From NCBI GenBank assembly GCA_017513445.1, contig JAFXFS010000010.1, forward strand, positions 62,001 through 126,000: 64,000 nt of DNA, written 5' to 3'. This DNA comes from Bacteroidales bacterium. Lineage in GTDB: Bacteria > Bacteroidota > Bacteroidia > Bacteroidales > UBA932. Every line of letters starts with the position of its first letter. Within the stretch, counting starts at the first letter, position 1. The notes under the pieces are model-generated. The model worked only from the letters and a program-made list of their open reading frames with translations. It was not told the origin of the DNA and ran no database searches. Shown piece by piece: positions 51,693 to 59,990 of this stretch. A program made the translations under genes and the position numbers.

Positions 51693-53072
51693 TTAATTTA
51701 TATTAATCCCACCTATTGTCTCAATAAATTTATTTAGGAGCATTATTAAATGTTCTAAAAGACTCAGAATGTATTCTTTCCTAGGTATTATCTCTGAAGC
51801 AATTACAACAATAGGCAAAATATTCAGCAATAGAGTTACAAATGGAATTGAGACAATATTTGATACCAAAAAGAGTGGAGAAAGAGTCCCAAACTCAAAA
51901 TAAGTGATAGGAAATGTAGCTATCTGGCAAGAAATAGAAAGTGCAACTATTTCCCAAACTCTCTTTAAAAATCTACTCTTAGAGGTGAACAAAATGTTCA
52001 ATTTGGGAAAAATGTAGAAAATCGATAAAACTGCAAGATATGACAACTGAAACCCCTTATCAAATAGTGAATGTGGATTTATCAGTAATATCAAAAGGGC
52101 CGAAAATGAAAGCGTAATTACTCTATTCTTTCTGTTTGTAAAATAGTTTGAGACTTCATAGAATGAAATCATAATAACAGCTCTGGAGATTGATGGGGAG
52201 AAACCTGCAATGGCTGCGTAGAATATCAGCAGCAGTATGACAATCAAACTTTTGATAATTTTTGAACCTCTACTATTTCCTAAAAATAGCATTAAAGCCA
52301 AAATCAATTTGTAAATAATTGCAACGTGCAACCCAGAGAGAGCTAAAAGATGATAAACTCCACTCACTCTATAACTCTCTTTTAAGTTTGAATCAAGCGA
52401 ATCACGATCCCCTATCAGAATCGACTTGACAATTGCTGAGCTCTCTCGATTTTTGAATAGCCTATCAATATGTTGCGATATCAATCTCTTCAATCTTAAA
52501 AAAAATATTGGAAGAGAGACTCTTCCTGATCTTTCTACATCAATCTTATCTGGAGGAAGATATGCCCAGGTAAATATCGATTGTGCTGCCATATAACTCT
52601 TATAATCGAACTCATTTGTAAAGGATTCTATCTCTTTTGGCTGGGCAGAGAAAATTACTCTGTCGCCTGGCATCAGGTGAGATATTTCATAACCATTTCC
52701 ACTCAACCCAAATTCTGAGTAGAGCATCATCCTCTCTTTTGCAACATTTAATTCTATCTTTGCTCCCCCTCTCTGTGACGATGTAACTCTCCTTACAACT
52801 CCATCAATCTCGAGATATTGATTTACAATCGAAGATTTGGAAACACTAATTTCAGAATAGAGATGACTATATATGTATCCATTTGATAATGAACACATTA
52901 CAATCAACAAAAGATAAAGCTCAAACTTTATTTTACTATAAATGACAAGAATTAAGAGTGATATCAAGAAGAGGACAATAGCCAATAATAGAGTATTTGG
53001 GAAAAAATCATAGAGCAAAATTCCCACAATAAATGACATAACAAAAAGAGCAAAAAATCCATCCTTACACAT
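51693..53072 (-). CDS. comEC: ComEC/Rec2-type DNA channel protein, no metallo-beta-lactamase domain
   Basis: 459 residues from ATG 53072 (a GTG 12 bp upstream is in frame). Helices near the N-terminus, a DUF4131-like OB domain about 60-170 (YLEIDGVVRRVTSS, MPGDRVIFSAQPKE), then the Competence domain with IKSILIGDRDSLDSNLKESYRVSGVYHLLALSGLH in pieces, GFSPSISRAVIM and about seven helices to the end. The domain architecture stops there: the C-terminal metallo-beta-lactamase of long ComECs is absent. It would form the inner-membrane DNA uptake channel. A ComEA-like gene is at 15660. Confidence 0.87.
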   Translation of the reverse strand: MCKDGFFALFVMSFIVGILLYDFFPNTLLLAIVLFLISLLILVIYSKIKFELYLLLIVMCSLSNGYIYSHLYSEISVSKSSIVNQYLEIDGVVRRVTSSQRGGAKIELNVAKERMMLYSEFGLSGNGYEISHLMPGDRVIFSAQPKEIESFTNEFDYKSYMAAQSIFTWAYLPPDKIDVERSGRVSLPIFFLRLKRLISQHIDRLFKNRESSAIVKSILIGDRDSLDSNLKESYRVSGVYHLLALSGLHVAIIYKLILALMLFLGNSRGSKIIKSLIVILLLIFYAAIAGFSPSISRAVIMISFYEVSNYFTNRKNRVITLSFSALLILLINPHSLFDKGFQLSYLAVLSIFYIFPKLNILFTSKSRFLKRVWEIVALSISCQIATFPITYFEFGTLSPLFLVSNIVSIPFVTLLLNILPIVVIASEIIPRKEYILSLLEHLIMLLNKFIETIGGININ

Positions 53073-53106
53073 AATCTCCAACACTTTTGCGCAAGTTAAT
53101 AATTTT

Positions 53107-53138
53107 TTTGGTAACGCTGTTGGTTTTGATTAACTTTG
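53107..53138 (+). promoter_or_regulatory. Promoter of the ackA-ptb-buk operon
   Basis: TTTG (53107-53110), 20-bp spacer, TAACTTTG (53131-53138), a full match; 45 bp before the start codon. Confidence 0.75.
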
Positions 53139-53183
53139 TAGATTAAGTTTGATAAATGTCTAACATATAACAATTATTGCATA

Positions 53184-54407
53184 ATGATTATTTTAGTACT
53201 CAATTGCGGCAGCTCTTCACTTAAATATCAGGTTCTTGATATGAAGAGCGACAATGAATTTTCGCTTCTTGCAAAAGGCCTTGTTGAACGCATCGGAATG
53301 GAGGTTGGAGCTATTGTTCACAAAGTTCCGGGAAAAGAGAATTATAAAGTGGAACGTCCTATTGCTAATCACACTGAGGGTGTTCAATCTGTATTAAACA
53401 TTTTAACAGATCCTGATTTGGGTGTACTAAAATCTCTATCTGAAATAGATGCTGTAGGTCATAGACTTGTACACGGTGGCGAGACCTTTTCTGGCAGTGT
53501 TCTAATTGATGATTTGGTGATTGAGAAAGTTAAAGAGTGCAGCGACCTTGCACCTCTTCACAATCCTGCAAATCTTCTTGGTGTATATGCTGTAACCGAG
53601 TTAATGCCAAACACTCCTCAAGTTGGAGTATTTGATACAGCATTCCATCAGACTATGCCAAGTTATGCTTATATGTATGCTATTCCTTACGAATATTACG
53701 ATAAATATAAAATCCGCCGTTATGGTTTCCACGGCACAAGCCACAGATTTGTTTCAAAGAGAGCTTGTGAGATTACCGGAATGGAGCTTGATAACTCAAA
53801 AATCATCACTTGCCACTTAGGTAATGGTAGTTCGATTACAGCTATTAAGAATGGCAAATCAATCGATACATCTATGGGATTCACTCCAGTAGAGGGACTT
53901 ATGATGGGAACACGCAGTGGTAGTGTTGATGCAGGTGTTATTACATACATTCAGGAGAAGGAGAAACTTGATGCTACAGCAATCAATAATATCCTCAACA
54001 AGAAGAGTGGTATGCAGGGTGTTTCTCAACTATCTTCGGACAATAGAGACATTCAGGCAGGAGCAGATGCAGGTAATCAAAAAGCAATTCTTTCACAAAG
54101 AATGTTATCATACTCAATCATTAAACATATCGGTTCATACGTAGCCGCTATGGATGGTGTTGATATGATTGTATTTACAGGTGGAATTGGTGAGAATGAC
54201 TATCAAACAAGAGCAAGAGTTGCCAATAGTTTGAACTATCTTGGAGTTGATTTCAACGAAGAGAAAAACTCTCAAACCATTGGTAATGACGCAATTATAA
54301 CATATCCATCATCTAAAGTAAAGATTGCTGTAATTGCAACTAACGAAGAGTTGGTTATTGCTCAGGATACAATGCACATAGTTAATGAATTAAAACAATC
54401 AAAATAG
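53184..54407 (+). CDS. ackA: Acetate kinase
   Basis: 407 residues. ASKHA-fold kinase that makes ATP and acetate from acetyl phosphate. Signatures: LVLNCGSSSLKYQ at the start, GHRLVHGGE, VFDTAFHQTMP, YGFHGTSH, HLGNGSSITA, DTSMGFTPVEGLMMGTRSG and FTGGIGEN. Its usual partner pta is not here; the next gene, 7 bp on, encodes phosphate butyryltransferase. Confidence 0.96.
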   Translation: MIILVLNCGSSSLKYQVLDMKSDNEFSLLAKGLVERIGMEVGAIVHKVPGKENYKVERPIANHTEGVQSVLNILTDPDLGVLKSLSEIDAVGHRLVHGGETFSGSVLIDDLVIEKVKECSDLAPLHNPANLLGVYAVTELMPNTPQVGVFDTAFHQTMPSYAYMYAIPYEYYDKYKIRRYGFHGTSHRFVSKRACEITGMELDNSKIITCHLGNGSSITAIKNGKSIDTSMGFTPVEGLMMGTRSGSVDAGVITYIQEKEKLDATAINNILNKKSGMQGVSQLSSDNRDIQAGADAGNQKAILSQRMLSYSIIKHIGSYVAAMDGVDMIVFTGGIGENDYQTRARVANSLNYLGVDFNEEKNSQTIGNDAIITYPSSKVKIAVIATNEELVIAQDTMHIVNELKQSK

Positions 54408-54414
54408 AAAAAAT

Positions 54415-55317
54415 ATGTTTACATCATTTGAAGAAATTTTCGAACATCTTCGTTCAAAAAGTAAAAAAAGACTTGTAGCCGCTTGGGCTGTAGATGACCA
54501 CACAATTAATGCAGTAAGACTTGCAATTGAGCTAGGCATCGTAGAGGGAACTCTTGTCGGCGATGAAAATATGATCAAAGCAGTTTGTAAAGAGGAGGGT
54601 ATTGATCCATCTATCTTCAACATTGTTCACAACGAATCAGAATTGAAATCAATTGCTCAAGCTGTAGATATAATCAATGCAGGTGAAGGTGATATCCTAA
54701 TGAAAGGTCTTTGCAGTACAGATAAATATATGAGAGCTATCCTTAAAAAAGAGGGTGGTCTTCTTCCTCCAAAGGCAGTTCTTAGCCACCTTTCTGTTCT
54801 AAAGAATGAGAATTATCATAAATTTATCATTCTTGGTGATATGGCAGTTATTCCTGCTCCGGATTTGAAACAGAAAGAGGCAATTACTAACTATTTGGTT
54901 AAAGCAGCTAAAGCTTTAGGCATTGAGACTCCAAAGGTTGCATTTATCGCTGCAACTGAACAGATGCTTCCTGGTATGCAAGCTTGTGTTGATGCTGCAA
55001 TTCTTTCAAAAATGGCTGATAGAGGTCAAATTAAGGGTTGTGTTGCTGATGGTCCTCTTGCTCTTGACGTAGCAATTTCTCAAGAAGCAGTTGCAATTAA
55101 AAAATTGAAAAGCCCAGTTGCTGGTGATGCTGATTGCCTTGTATTCCCTAACATCGAATCTGCAAATGTGTTCTACAAAGTTAATTCACAACTTTGCAAA
55201 GATGTTAAACAGGCAGCTATCGTTGCCGGAGCAAAAGCTCCTTGCGTTCTTTCAAGCCGCGCAGACAGTATTGACACTAAACTTAACTCTATTGCTTTGG
55301 CAGCATTAACAGCATAA
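54415..55317 (+). CDS. ptb: Phosphate butyryltransferase
   Basis: 300 residues, the usual Ptb length and without the extra DRTGG domain of long Pta. Interconverts butyryl-CoA and butyryl phosphate. Family motifs: AWAVDDHTINAVRLAIELGI, DILMKGLCSTDKYMRAIL, ILGDMAVIPAPDL, GPLALDVAIS and the C-terminal CVLSSRADSIDTKLNSIALA. Middle gene of ackA-ptb-buk, 3 bp before buk. Confidence 0.92.
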   Translation: MFTSFEEIFEHLRSKSKKRLVAAWAVDDHTINAVRLAIELGIVEGTLVGDENMIKAVCKEEGIDPSIFNIVHNESELKSIAQAVDIINAGEGDILMKGLCSTDKYMRAILKKEGGLLPPKAVLSHLSVLKNENYHKFIILGDMAVIPAPDLKQKEAITNYLVKAAKALGIETPKVAFIAATEQMLPGMQACVDAAILSKMADRGQIKGCVADGPLALDVAISQEAVAIKKLKSPVAGDADCLVFPNIESANVFYKVNSQLCKDVKQAAIVAGAKAPCVLSSRADSIDTKLNSIALAALTA

Positions 55318-55320
55318 TTT

Positions 55321-56388
55321 ATGAGTTTGATTCTAACAATTAACCCCGGTTCTACCTCAACTAAGATTGCGGTTTACCAAGATAGAAAAGAGGTTTTTGA
55401 AAAGACACTAAGACACTCTGCAGAGGTTATTGCTCAATATGACAACATTATTGATCAATATGAATTCAGAAAGAATACAATCGTAGAAGCTCTTACAGAG
55501 AACAATATCGCTTTGTCTCAACTATCAGCAATCGTTGGCCGTGGCGGTCTTCTACGACCTATTCCTTCAGGTATTTATGAAGTTAATAGCTCAATGATTG
55601 AAGATCTTAAGAGTGCAAAATATGGCGAACACGCAAGTAACATCGGAGGTATTTTAGCTAATGAATTGGCTAAAGAGTCTGAAGGTTGCAGAGCATTCAT
55701 CGCTGACCCTGTAGTTGTTGACGAAATGAGTGAAGTTGCTAAAATAGCAGGTCACCCAATGTTCAAAAGAGTTTCAATTTTCCACGCACTTAATCAAAAA
55801 GCTATCGCTAAAACATTTGCCGAAGATCAAGGTGTTCCTTATGATTCGCTTAATTTAGTGGTAGTTCATCTAGGTGGTGGTATTTCAGTTGGTGCTCACG
55901 AAAAGGGAAAAGTGGTTGATGTAAATAACGCTCTTAATGGCGAAGGACCTTTCAGCCCTGAACGTTCAGGCACTATCCCTGCACTACAACTTGCACAAGC
56001 TTGTTTCAGTGGAGATTACACCTTTGATGAGATTAAAAAGGTTATCACTGGAAAGGGTGGTTGCGTAGCTCACCTTGGAACTAATGACTTCTTCACTATC
56101 GAAAATAAGTATAAAGAGGGTGATCCTAAATTTGTTCTTATTTCTGATGCTTTCGGCTACAATGTAGCAAAAGAGGTTGGTGCTATGGCAACTGTACTAA
56201 GTGGTAAAGTTGATGCAATCATACTTACCGGCGGTATTGCAAGAGCAAAATATCTAATGGAACAAATCAAAGAGAGAGTTGAATATATCGCTCCTGTTCA
56301 TATCTATCCTGGTGAAGATGAGATGGGTGCGCTTGCTCGTAATGGATTTGATGTCCTTGATGGCAAAGAAGAGGCAAAAATTTATTAG
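55321..56388 (+). CDS. buk: Butyrate kinase
   Basis: 355 residues. Turns butyryl phosphate plus ADP into butyrate and ATP. Motifs: ILTINPGSTSTKIAVY at the start, VGRGGLLRPIPSG, DPVVVDEM, HLGGGISVGAHEKGKVVDVNNAL in pieces, GPFSPERSGTIP, GKGGCVAHLGTND and ILTGGIARAKYL. Separated from ackA-type kinases by these spellings. Ends in a strong terminator. Confidence 0.94.
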   Translation: MSLILTINPGSTSTKIAVYQDRKEVFEKTLRHSAEVIAQYDNIIDQYEFRKNTIVEALTENNIALSQLSAIVGRGGLLRPIPSGIYEVNSSMIEDLKSAKYGEHASNIGGILANELAKESEGCRAFIADPVVVDEMSEVAKIAGHPMFKRVSIFHALNQKAIAKTFAEDQGVPYDSLNLVVVHLGGGISVGAHEKGKVVDVNNALNGEGPFSPERSGTIPALQLAQACFSGDYTFDEIKKVITGKGGCVAHLGTNDFFTIENKYKEGDPKFVLISDAFGYNVAKEVGAMATVLSGKVDAIILTGGIARAKYLMEQIKERVEYIAPVHIYPGEDEMGALARNGFDVLDGKEEAKIY

Positions 56389-56404
56389 TATATGCTCCTA
56401 ACAA

Positions 56405-56445
56405 AAAGGGGATGACAAATTATTTTAGTCATCCCCTTTCTTTTT
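56405..56445 (+). terminator. Terminator of ackA-ptb-buk
   Basis: AAAGGGGATGAC-(11 nt)-GTCATCCCCTTT, a perfect 12-bp stem followed by CTTTTT. The A-tract on the left may let it serve the convergent peptidase gene too. Confidence 0.92.
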
Positions 56446-56459
56446 GCTATATCGTTTTT

Positions 56460-58547
56460 TTATTCGATTGTCATCTCATCTATCAAGTGACTTGCGCCAC
56501 CCAATCTATCAATAATAAATAGAGCATAACGAATATCTAAAGAGATATTTCTACAGATATCTGCATCATAGATAACATCACTCATTGTACCCTCCCAGAC
56601 ACGGTCAAAATTGATACCTATTAATCTTCCCTCTGCATCTATTACTGGAGATCCGGAGTTACCACCTGATGTGTGATTTGTAGCAATAAAACATACCGGA
56701 ACACTTCCCTCTGCATCTGAAACCCATTTTCCATAATCTTTAGATGCATAAATATCACGCAACGCTTGTGGTATGTCATAATCGAATATTTCAGGATTAT
56801 CCTTTTGCATAATACCCTCTATTGTAGATGATGGTTTATAATAGACACCATCAGCCGGAGAATATCCACGGATTTTACCATATGCAATTCTCAATGTTGA
56901 GTTTGCATCTGGGTAGAATACTTTATCTTCACAGAATTCCATCTGACCTCTCATATATGCTCTGTAAAGAAGTTGCAACTGACTCTCATAGTCTCTGATA
57001 ACAGATAGTACCTCCTGACTATTATATTTAGCCATTTCAGATGAGAACTGACAAGCAGGATCTGCTTCCAAGGAGTCAGAAGCAAAGAGTGATTGTGCTG
57101 ACTCAGGAGTGAGTAGAGCTGAATTCTCAAATATATAATCTACCCAAGCTTTAGGTGAGCCGAATTTGGCTATATTATCCTTATAATACTGTGGTTTGAA
57201 ATCTGCCGGAACATTCTTATCATACTCACTTAAAAGAGCTATAAAACTCTCATAATCAATAGGTTGATAATAATTCTTGAAGAAATTCTCAATGATTGGT
57301 GCAGCATCTATCTCTCTTTTCTTCGCAGTCATAAGAGATGAAGCAAAAGAGATAATTTCATTCACTCTAATACTTTCATTATAGTAATCGCGTGCAAATG
57401 AATATGGTTCCAGAGCTGTATAAATCTCCTTGAATGAATCTAACAGAGTGTTATACTCTGGCTTATCTGCAGCCCATTGTGCAAACTCTTTTTCAAAAGC
57501 AACCTTCTTCTCATAAGCATCTAGTTTGATGATACCACCCATCTCTCCCTGCCACTTTTTCCAAGAGTTAGATACACTTGCATTCTTAGAAGAGTATTGA
57601 ATACGAACCTTTCTATCTTGATCCATATATTTCTTCTGAGCATCAAGTCTTAAAGTTCTTAAATTGATTTTGTGAGGGTTAGAGATATCAGAGATATATT
57701 TTACAGCATCAGAATAGAGATACTCCTGTGTCCTTCCAGGGAAGCCATATACCAATGTAAAATCGCCCTCTTTCACACCTTTAGAAGAGATTGTAAAGTG
57801 TCTCTTAGGTTTATATGGAACATTATCCTTTGAATACTCTGCAGGGTCATTATTTTTATCAGCATAGACTCTGAAAAGAGAGAAGTCTCCTGTATGGCGT
57901 GGCCACATCCAGTTATCAGTATCTCCTCCAAATTTTCCAATTGATGAAGGTGGAGCACCTACCAATCTAACATCGTTATATACTTGATAGATAAATAGGA
58001 AGTATTGGTTGCCATAGTACATAGACTCAACACTTGCCTTATAACTCTTGCCCTCAGCTTTAGCTTTATTTATCAAAGTAGCACTATTTGATTTAACAAT
58101 AGAATCTCTCTGTGCTTCAGTCATACTTTCATTATATCCGGCAAGAACCTTATCAGTTACATCTTCCATTCTAACGAGGAATGCTACCCATAATCCCTTA
58201 TTTGGCAACTCCTCATCAAGCGACATTGCCCAAAAACCATCTTTTAGATAGTCGTGTTCCAATGAACTATGAGATTGAATTGCAGAATATCCACAGTGGT
58301 GGTTGGTAATCAAAAGTCCTTGATCCGAGATAATTTCACCTGTACATCCTCCATTAAAGTGTACGATCGCATCTTTTAGAGATGCCTGATTTACACTATA
58401 CAAATCTTCAGCTGTCAATTTGAAACCATTCTCCTGCATATCAACAATTCTCTGTTGAATTAACACCGGAAGCCACATTCCCTCATCTGCGATTGCGGGA
58501 ATTGTAACAAGGGTTAGTAATAACGAATAAAAAAATCTTTTCATCAT
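56460..58547 (-). CDS. S46 dipeptidyl-peptidase, DPP11-like (Asp/Glu type)
   Basis: 695 residues from ATGATG at 58547, which fits a signal peptide ending at IPAIA (20) and lies 23 bp after a promoter box. Earlier in-frame starts run into the upstream terminator. Chymotrypsin-like double barrel with helical insert; catalytic H84 (TNHHCGYS) and S631 (GGNSGSPV). The residue 18 after the serine is Arg (INFDR, R649), the position that in P. gingivalis is Arg673 in DPP11 and Gly in DPP7. This predicts release of dipeptides after Asp/Glu. Acts in the periplasm. Confidence 0.93.
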   Translation of the reverse strand: MMKRFFYSLLLTLVTIPAIADEGMWLPVLIQQRIVDMQENGFKLTAEDLYSVNQASLKDAIVHFNGGCTGEIISDQGLLITNHHCGYSAIQSHSSLEHDYLKDGFWAMSLDEELPNKGLWVAFLVRMEDVTDKVLAGYNESMTEAQRDSIVKSNSATLINKAKAEGKSYKASVESMYYGNQYFLFIYQVYNDVRLVGAPPSSIGKFGGDTDNWMWPRHTGDFSLFRVYADKNNDPAEYSKDNVPYKPKRHFTISSKGVKEGDFTLVYGFPGRTQEYLYSDAVKYISDISNPHKINLRTLRLDAQKKYMDQDRKVRIQYSSKNASVSNSWKKWQGEMGGIIKLDAYEKKVAFEKEFAQWAADKPEYNTLLDSFKEIYTALEPYSFARDYYNESIRVNEIISFASSLMTAKKREIDAAPIIENFFKNYYQPIDYESFIALLSEYDKNVPADFKPQYYKDNIAKFGSPKAWVDYIFENSALLTPESAQSLFASDSLEADPACQFSSEMAKYNSQEVLSVIRDYESQLQLLYRAYMRGQMEFCEDKVFYPDANSTLRIAYGKIRGYSPADGVYYKPSSTIEGIMQKDNPEIFDYDIPQALRDIYASKDYGKWVSDAEGSVPVCFIATNHTSGGNSGSPVIDAEGRLIGINFDRVWEGTMSDVIYDADICRNISLDIRYALFIIDRLGGASHLIDEMTIE

Positions 58548-58570
58548 ATCGGAATTAAACATTAATAATA

Positions 58571-58578
58571 CAAATGTA
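58571..58578 (-). promoter_or_regulatory. -7 box for the S46 peptidase
   Basis: TACATTTG on the minus strand, 23 bp before the chosen start. Confidence 0.5.
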
Positions 58579-58608
58579 TAAAAAAAGAGTGACTTTTCAG
58601 CCACTCTT
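58579..58608 (-). terminator. Terminator of the gyrA-TPR operon
   Basis: Minus strand: AAGAGTGGC-tgaaaa-GTCACTCTT with a G-U pair, followed by a run of Ts. It directly abuts the peptidase promoter box. Confidence 0.85.
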
Positions 58609-58629
58609 CCTATTATAGAATCTTATAAA

Positions 58630-59958
58630 TTATTCAGCAACTTCACCTTTTGAAAATGCATCATACATTTTGTACATTTCCAAATATTTAGGATCATCGT
58701 CACGATAACGGAAATAGATATTCTTCAAATATTCAGCAACGATTGATTTGATTTCAGGATCTTGAGCAATTTTGAATGCTTGTTCGAATGGTTCGATAGC
58801 TGATTTCAAAGTAGCATCGAATTGTTCAACAAGAGCCATATATTTAGTATCATCCAACTCTTCATTTGCTTTATTTTGCAACTCTACAGCTTCATCATAA
58901 TACATTGAACCAATGCTGAATGGACCGTAAACATAATTAGGATCAACCTCTACCGATTTTTGGAATAGTGCAATTGCTTGCTCTTTATTACCCAATTTCT
59001 TGTGAACATCACCCTCTACATAGTACAAACTTGCATTGTTTGGCTCATTTTCTTGAGCTTTATGCAATAGATCGAACAATTTGTTAGGATCATCGTTAGT
59101 TTCGATATAAAGGTTAATCAAGCTAACAAGGATTGGTTGGCTTTGTGGGAATTGTACAAAACCTGTTTCCAACATCTCTTTTGCTTTATCTACACTACCT
59201 TCAGCTTTGTAGATTTCTGCCATATTTGAATAAGTTGAACCTTCTTGGTAGAACTCCATATCCAAACATTTGTTGTAATAATCTTTAGCTTGCTCATTAT
59301 TACCAATAGCTGCTGAGAATAGAGCAGTATAGTAAGTGTTTAGAGAGTCAATTTTATTAACAACTGGATTGTCATAAGAAGCGCAAGTCAATTTGAATAG
59401 ATCAACTGCTTCGTCAACATTACCCATATAATAAGCTGAAAGGGCATCATTTTGATAATTTTTGTGGATTTGTTCGAAAAGCTCCAAGATATCTTTCTCT
59501 TTTGATTTTTTAGGATCAACTTCTGCAGCTTTAGTCAACGCCTCTTGAGCAAGAGCCAACATATCAACGTCAGCCATTACAGGCTTAGTTACTTTAATCA
59601 ACTCTAGAATACCGTTAGTATTATACCACAACTCTTTATCATCTAAAATATCAACTGAGTATTGTTGATTTTCAGCACCTGTTTTCTCTACAGTTTCAAG
59701 AATTTGTTGTCCTTTCAAGAACATTTTAACTTCCATTCTTGGAGAACCTAAGATAACACTTTGTGTAGGATAATTGTATGCATCCAAATAAGTTTCAGCT
59801 AATTTGATCCAAGTAGCTGGTTTTGTAGCTTTTTTAGGATTCTCAGCTGCAACTTTAGCTTTTTCAACTGCTTTTAATGCAGCTTCTACATTTTTTGGTT
59901 GTGCGTTCAATGCAAATACTGAAAATAGTAATGCAACAGCAACAAAAATTTTCTTCAT
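58630..59958 (-). CDS. Exported tetratricopeptide-repeat protein
   Basis: 442 residues. Signal peptide ends near FALNAQ (20). The rest is all-helical with TPR units; clear ones are NVDEAVDLFKLTCASY (about 181), NEQAKDYYNKCLDMEF, SVDKAKEMLETGFVQFPQ, DDPNKLFDLLHKAQENEPN and GNKEQAIALFQKSVEVDPNYV (about 340). TPR arrays mediate protein contacts; the partner is unknown. It lies 32 bp after gyrA and ends in a terminator, so it probably shares the gyrA transcript. Confidence 0.87.
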   Translation of the reverse strand: MKKIFVAVALLFSVFALNAQPKNVEAALKAVEKAKVAAENPKKATKPATWIKLAETYLDAYNYPTQSVILGSPRMEVKMFLKGQQILETVEKTGAENQQYSVDILDDKELWYNTNGILELIKVTKPVMADVDMLALAQEALTKAAEVDPKKSKEKDILELFEQIHKNYQNDALSAYYMGNVDEAVDLFKLTCASYDNPVVNKIDSLNTYYTALFSAAIGNNEQAKDYYNKCLDMEFYQEGSTYSNMAEIYKAEGSVDKAKEMLETGFVQFPQSQPILVSLINLYIETNDDPNKLFDLLHKAQENEPNNASLYYVEGDVHKKLGNKEQAIALFQKSVEVDPNYVYGPFSIGSMYYDEAVELQNKANEELDDTKYMALVEQFDATLKSAIEPFEQAFKIAQDPEIKSIVAEYLKNIYFRYRDDDPKYLEMYKMYDAFSKGEVAE

Positions 59959-59990
59959 GGTATAAAAATGTTGTTATTAAATGTTAATAA

